5,418 bases of DNA from positions 1 to 5,418 of the forward strand of contig CAINDZ010000360.1 of NCBI GenBank assembly GCA_903847545.1, in the 5' to 3' direction. Below, piece after piece: positions 4,529 to 5,418 of the stretch (the first letter of the stretch is position 1; every line of letters starts with the position of its first letter). Position numbers and translations under genes: made by a program. Below the pieces are notes generated by a model. The model saw only the letters and a list, made by a program, of their open reading frames with translations, was not told the DNA's origin and searched no databases. Origin of the DNA: an uncultured bacterium. GTDB taxonomy: Bacteria > Krumholzibacteriota > Krumholzibacteriia > LZORAL124-64-63.

Positions 4529-5418
4529 CTAAGCGATCCCCAGCACCCGCCGCGCCTGCTCGCCATCGCGCGCCAGCTGGGTCTTCAACGCGTCGACGCC
4601 GTCGAACGTCGCCTCGCCGCGCAGGCGCTCGATCCAGTCGACCTTGATGTTGCGGCCGCGCAGGTCGCCCTCGAAGCCGAAGATGTTGGCCTCGATGCGC
4701 GGGATGGGCAGGCCGCCGCCGTGGAAGGTGGGCACGAAGCCGAAGTTGAGCATGCCGCCGTAGACGGCCCAGTCGTCGGGGGCGGCGCTCAGCAGGTCGC
4801 CCTGGCGGTCGACCTCGGGCAGCGCCTCGGTGACGCGGGCCAGCTGGCCGGGGCCGCCGACGGGGGCCACGTCGCCGGGCACCTGCACGCGCACCGCGTA
4901 CACCCCCACCTTGGGCAGCAGCTTCAGGTCGTCGAGGGGGACCAGGTTCGCGGTGGGATAGCCCAGTTCGCGGCCGCGGCGGTCGCCCGGAGTAACTTCG
5001 CCCCACAGCGCGTATGGGCGGCCGAGCATGGCGCCGGCCAGCTTCATGTCGCCGTCGGTGACGGCGGCGCGGATGGCCGAGCTGCTGATGACCACCTGGC
5101 CCTCGCGCACGGGCGGGAACACTTCCAGCGTGAAGCCCAGCTCGCGGCCCAGCTCGGCCAGCGTCTGCGCGTTGCCGTGGCGGCCGGCGCCCAGGTGCAC
5201 GTCGTGGCCCGCGACCAGGTGCCGCATGCCCAGGTAGCCGACCAGGAAGCGGCCGACGAACTCGCGGTAGTCCAGCCGGGCCAGCGTCGGGCAGAAGTCC
5301 GCCGCGATCACCGTGCGGCAGCCCAGCTCCTTCAGCACCGCCAGCTTCTCGCGCCAGGTCGTCAGCAGGAAGGGCGTGGCCGTGGGGTCCAGCGTCTGGC
5401 GCGGGTGGCGCGTGAAGG
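4529..5418 (-). CDS. ribF: Bifunctional riboflavin kinase / FAD synthetase RibF (5' end missing)
   Basis: RibF makes FMN from riboflavin and then FAD from FMN, using ATP, in the cytosol. The 295 visible residues start inside the nucleotidyltransferase domain at FTRHPRQTLDP, the counterpart of the usual TFxPHP motif. LVAGHDVHLGAGRHGN and VISSSAIRAAV, both typical of the adenylyltransferase half, follow. The kinase half has RPYALWGEV, then RGRELGYPTANL with the PTAN motif, GVYAVRV, NFGFVPTF, and a C-terminal IEANIFGFEGDLRGRNIKVDW. The N-terminal HxGH segment, probably about 45 residues, lies beyond the window edge, so the true start is not visible; an in-frame GTG at 5338 is internal. Between GVYAVRV and YGGMLNFG there are about 40 extra residues (roughly 4763-4885) compared with typical RibF, rich in Pro, Gly and acidic residues. 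The FxPHP motif also reads FTRHP. Confidence 0.92.
   Translation of the reverse strand, partial: FTRHPRQTLDPTATPFLLTTWREKLAVLKELGCRTVIAADFCPTLARLDYREFVGRFLVGYLGMRHLVAGHDVHLGAGRHGNAQTLAELGRELGFTLEVFPPVREGQVVISSSAIRAAVTDGDMKLAGAMLGRPYALWGEVTPGDRRGRELGYPTANLVPLDDLKLLPKVGVYAVRVQVPGDVAPVGGPGQLARVTEALPEVDRQGDLLSAAPDDWAVYGGMLNFGFVPTFHGGGLPIPRIEANIFGFEGDLRGRNIKVDWIERLRGEATFDGVDALKTQLARDGEQARRVLGIA

Noticed and set aside
4276..4566. Open frame of 96 codons on the minus strand across the ribF-HNH gap
   Set aside because: It overlaps the ribF end in another frame, has no Shine-Dalgarno that I could see, and its Gly/Cys/Trp-rich start only reflects the repeated CCCCAGCACCCGCC word.

Overview
This window reads as bacterial chromosome of very high GC content (GC-rich third codon positions, Shine-Dalgarno sites of the AGGGG / AGGGAGGG type). 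No rRNA, tRNA or phage gene fixes the taxonomy. The deep, unusual FAD synthetase and the GnnA-like oxidoreductase are compatible with a deltaproteobacterial-type lineage or a little-studied uncultured phylum, but that is only an impression.

Layout. Positions 1-41 (minus strand) hold the first codons of a probable secreted or membrane protein that leaves the window. Positions 121-1128 (minus) encode a two-PAS sensor ending in a four-cysteine C-terminal module, with no kinase, GGDEF or DNA-binding output. A 214-bp divergent spacer (1129-1342) carries two small dyads. Positions 1343-2287 (plus) encode a Gfo/Idh/MocA-family oxidoreductase most like the UDP-GlcNAc 3-dehydrogenases (GnnA type), apparently with a leaderless start. 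It is followed 75 bp later by a SAM-dependent methyltransferase (2363-3124, plus) of visibly lower GC. The methyltransferase converges on, and overlaps by 91 bp, an HNH endonuclease gene (3034-4197, minus) of the DUF222/13E12-like type. Upstream of the HNH gene is a 331-bp gap with a credible promoter, short repeats and an AT-rich stretch. Beyond it lies ribF (4529 to the window edge, minus), the bifunctional riboflavin kinase / FAD synthetase, lacking its 5' end.

The genes do not form one pathway. ribF is housekeeping, the oxidoreductase and methyltransferase could act on sugars or nucleotide sugars, and the PAS protein is a signalling gene.

The strongest unexplained signal is a 14-bp perfect palindrome, TTGCGCCGGCGCAA. 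It occurs three times plus once with a single mismatch, all between 3148 and 4523. Three sit inside the HNH gene, in two reading frames and at domain borders, and one lies just after ribF. Together with the convergent overlap, this suggests the HNH locus is a repeat-associated, possibly mobile, island. That last step is inference.
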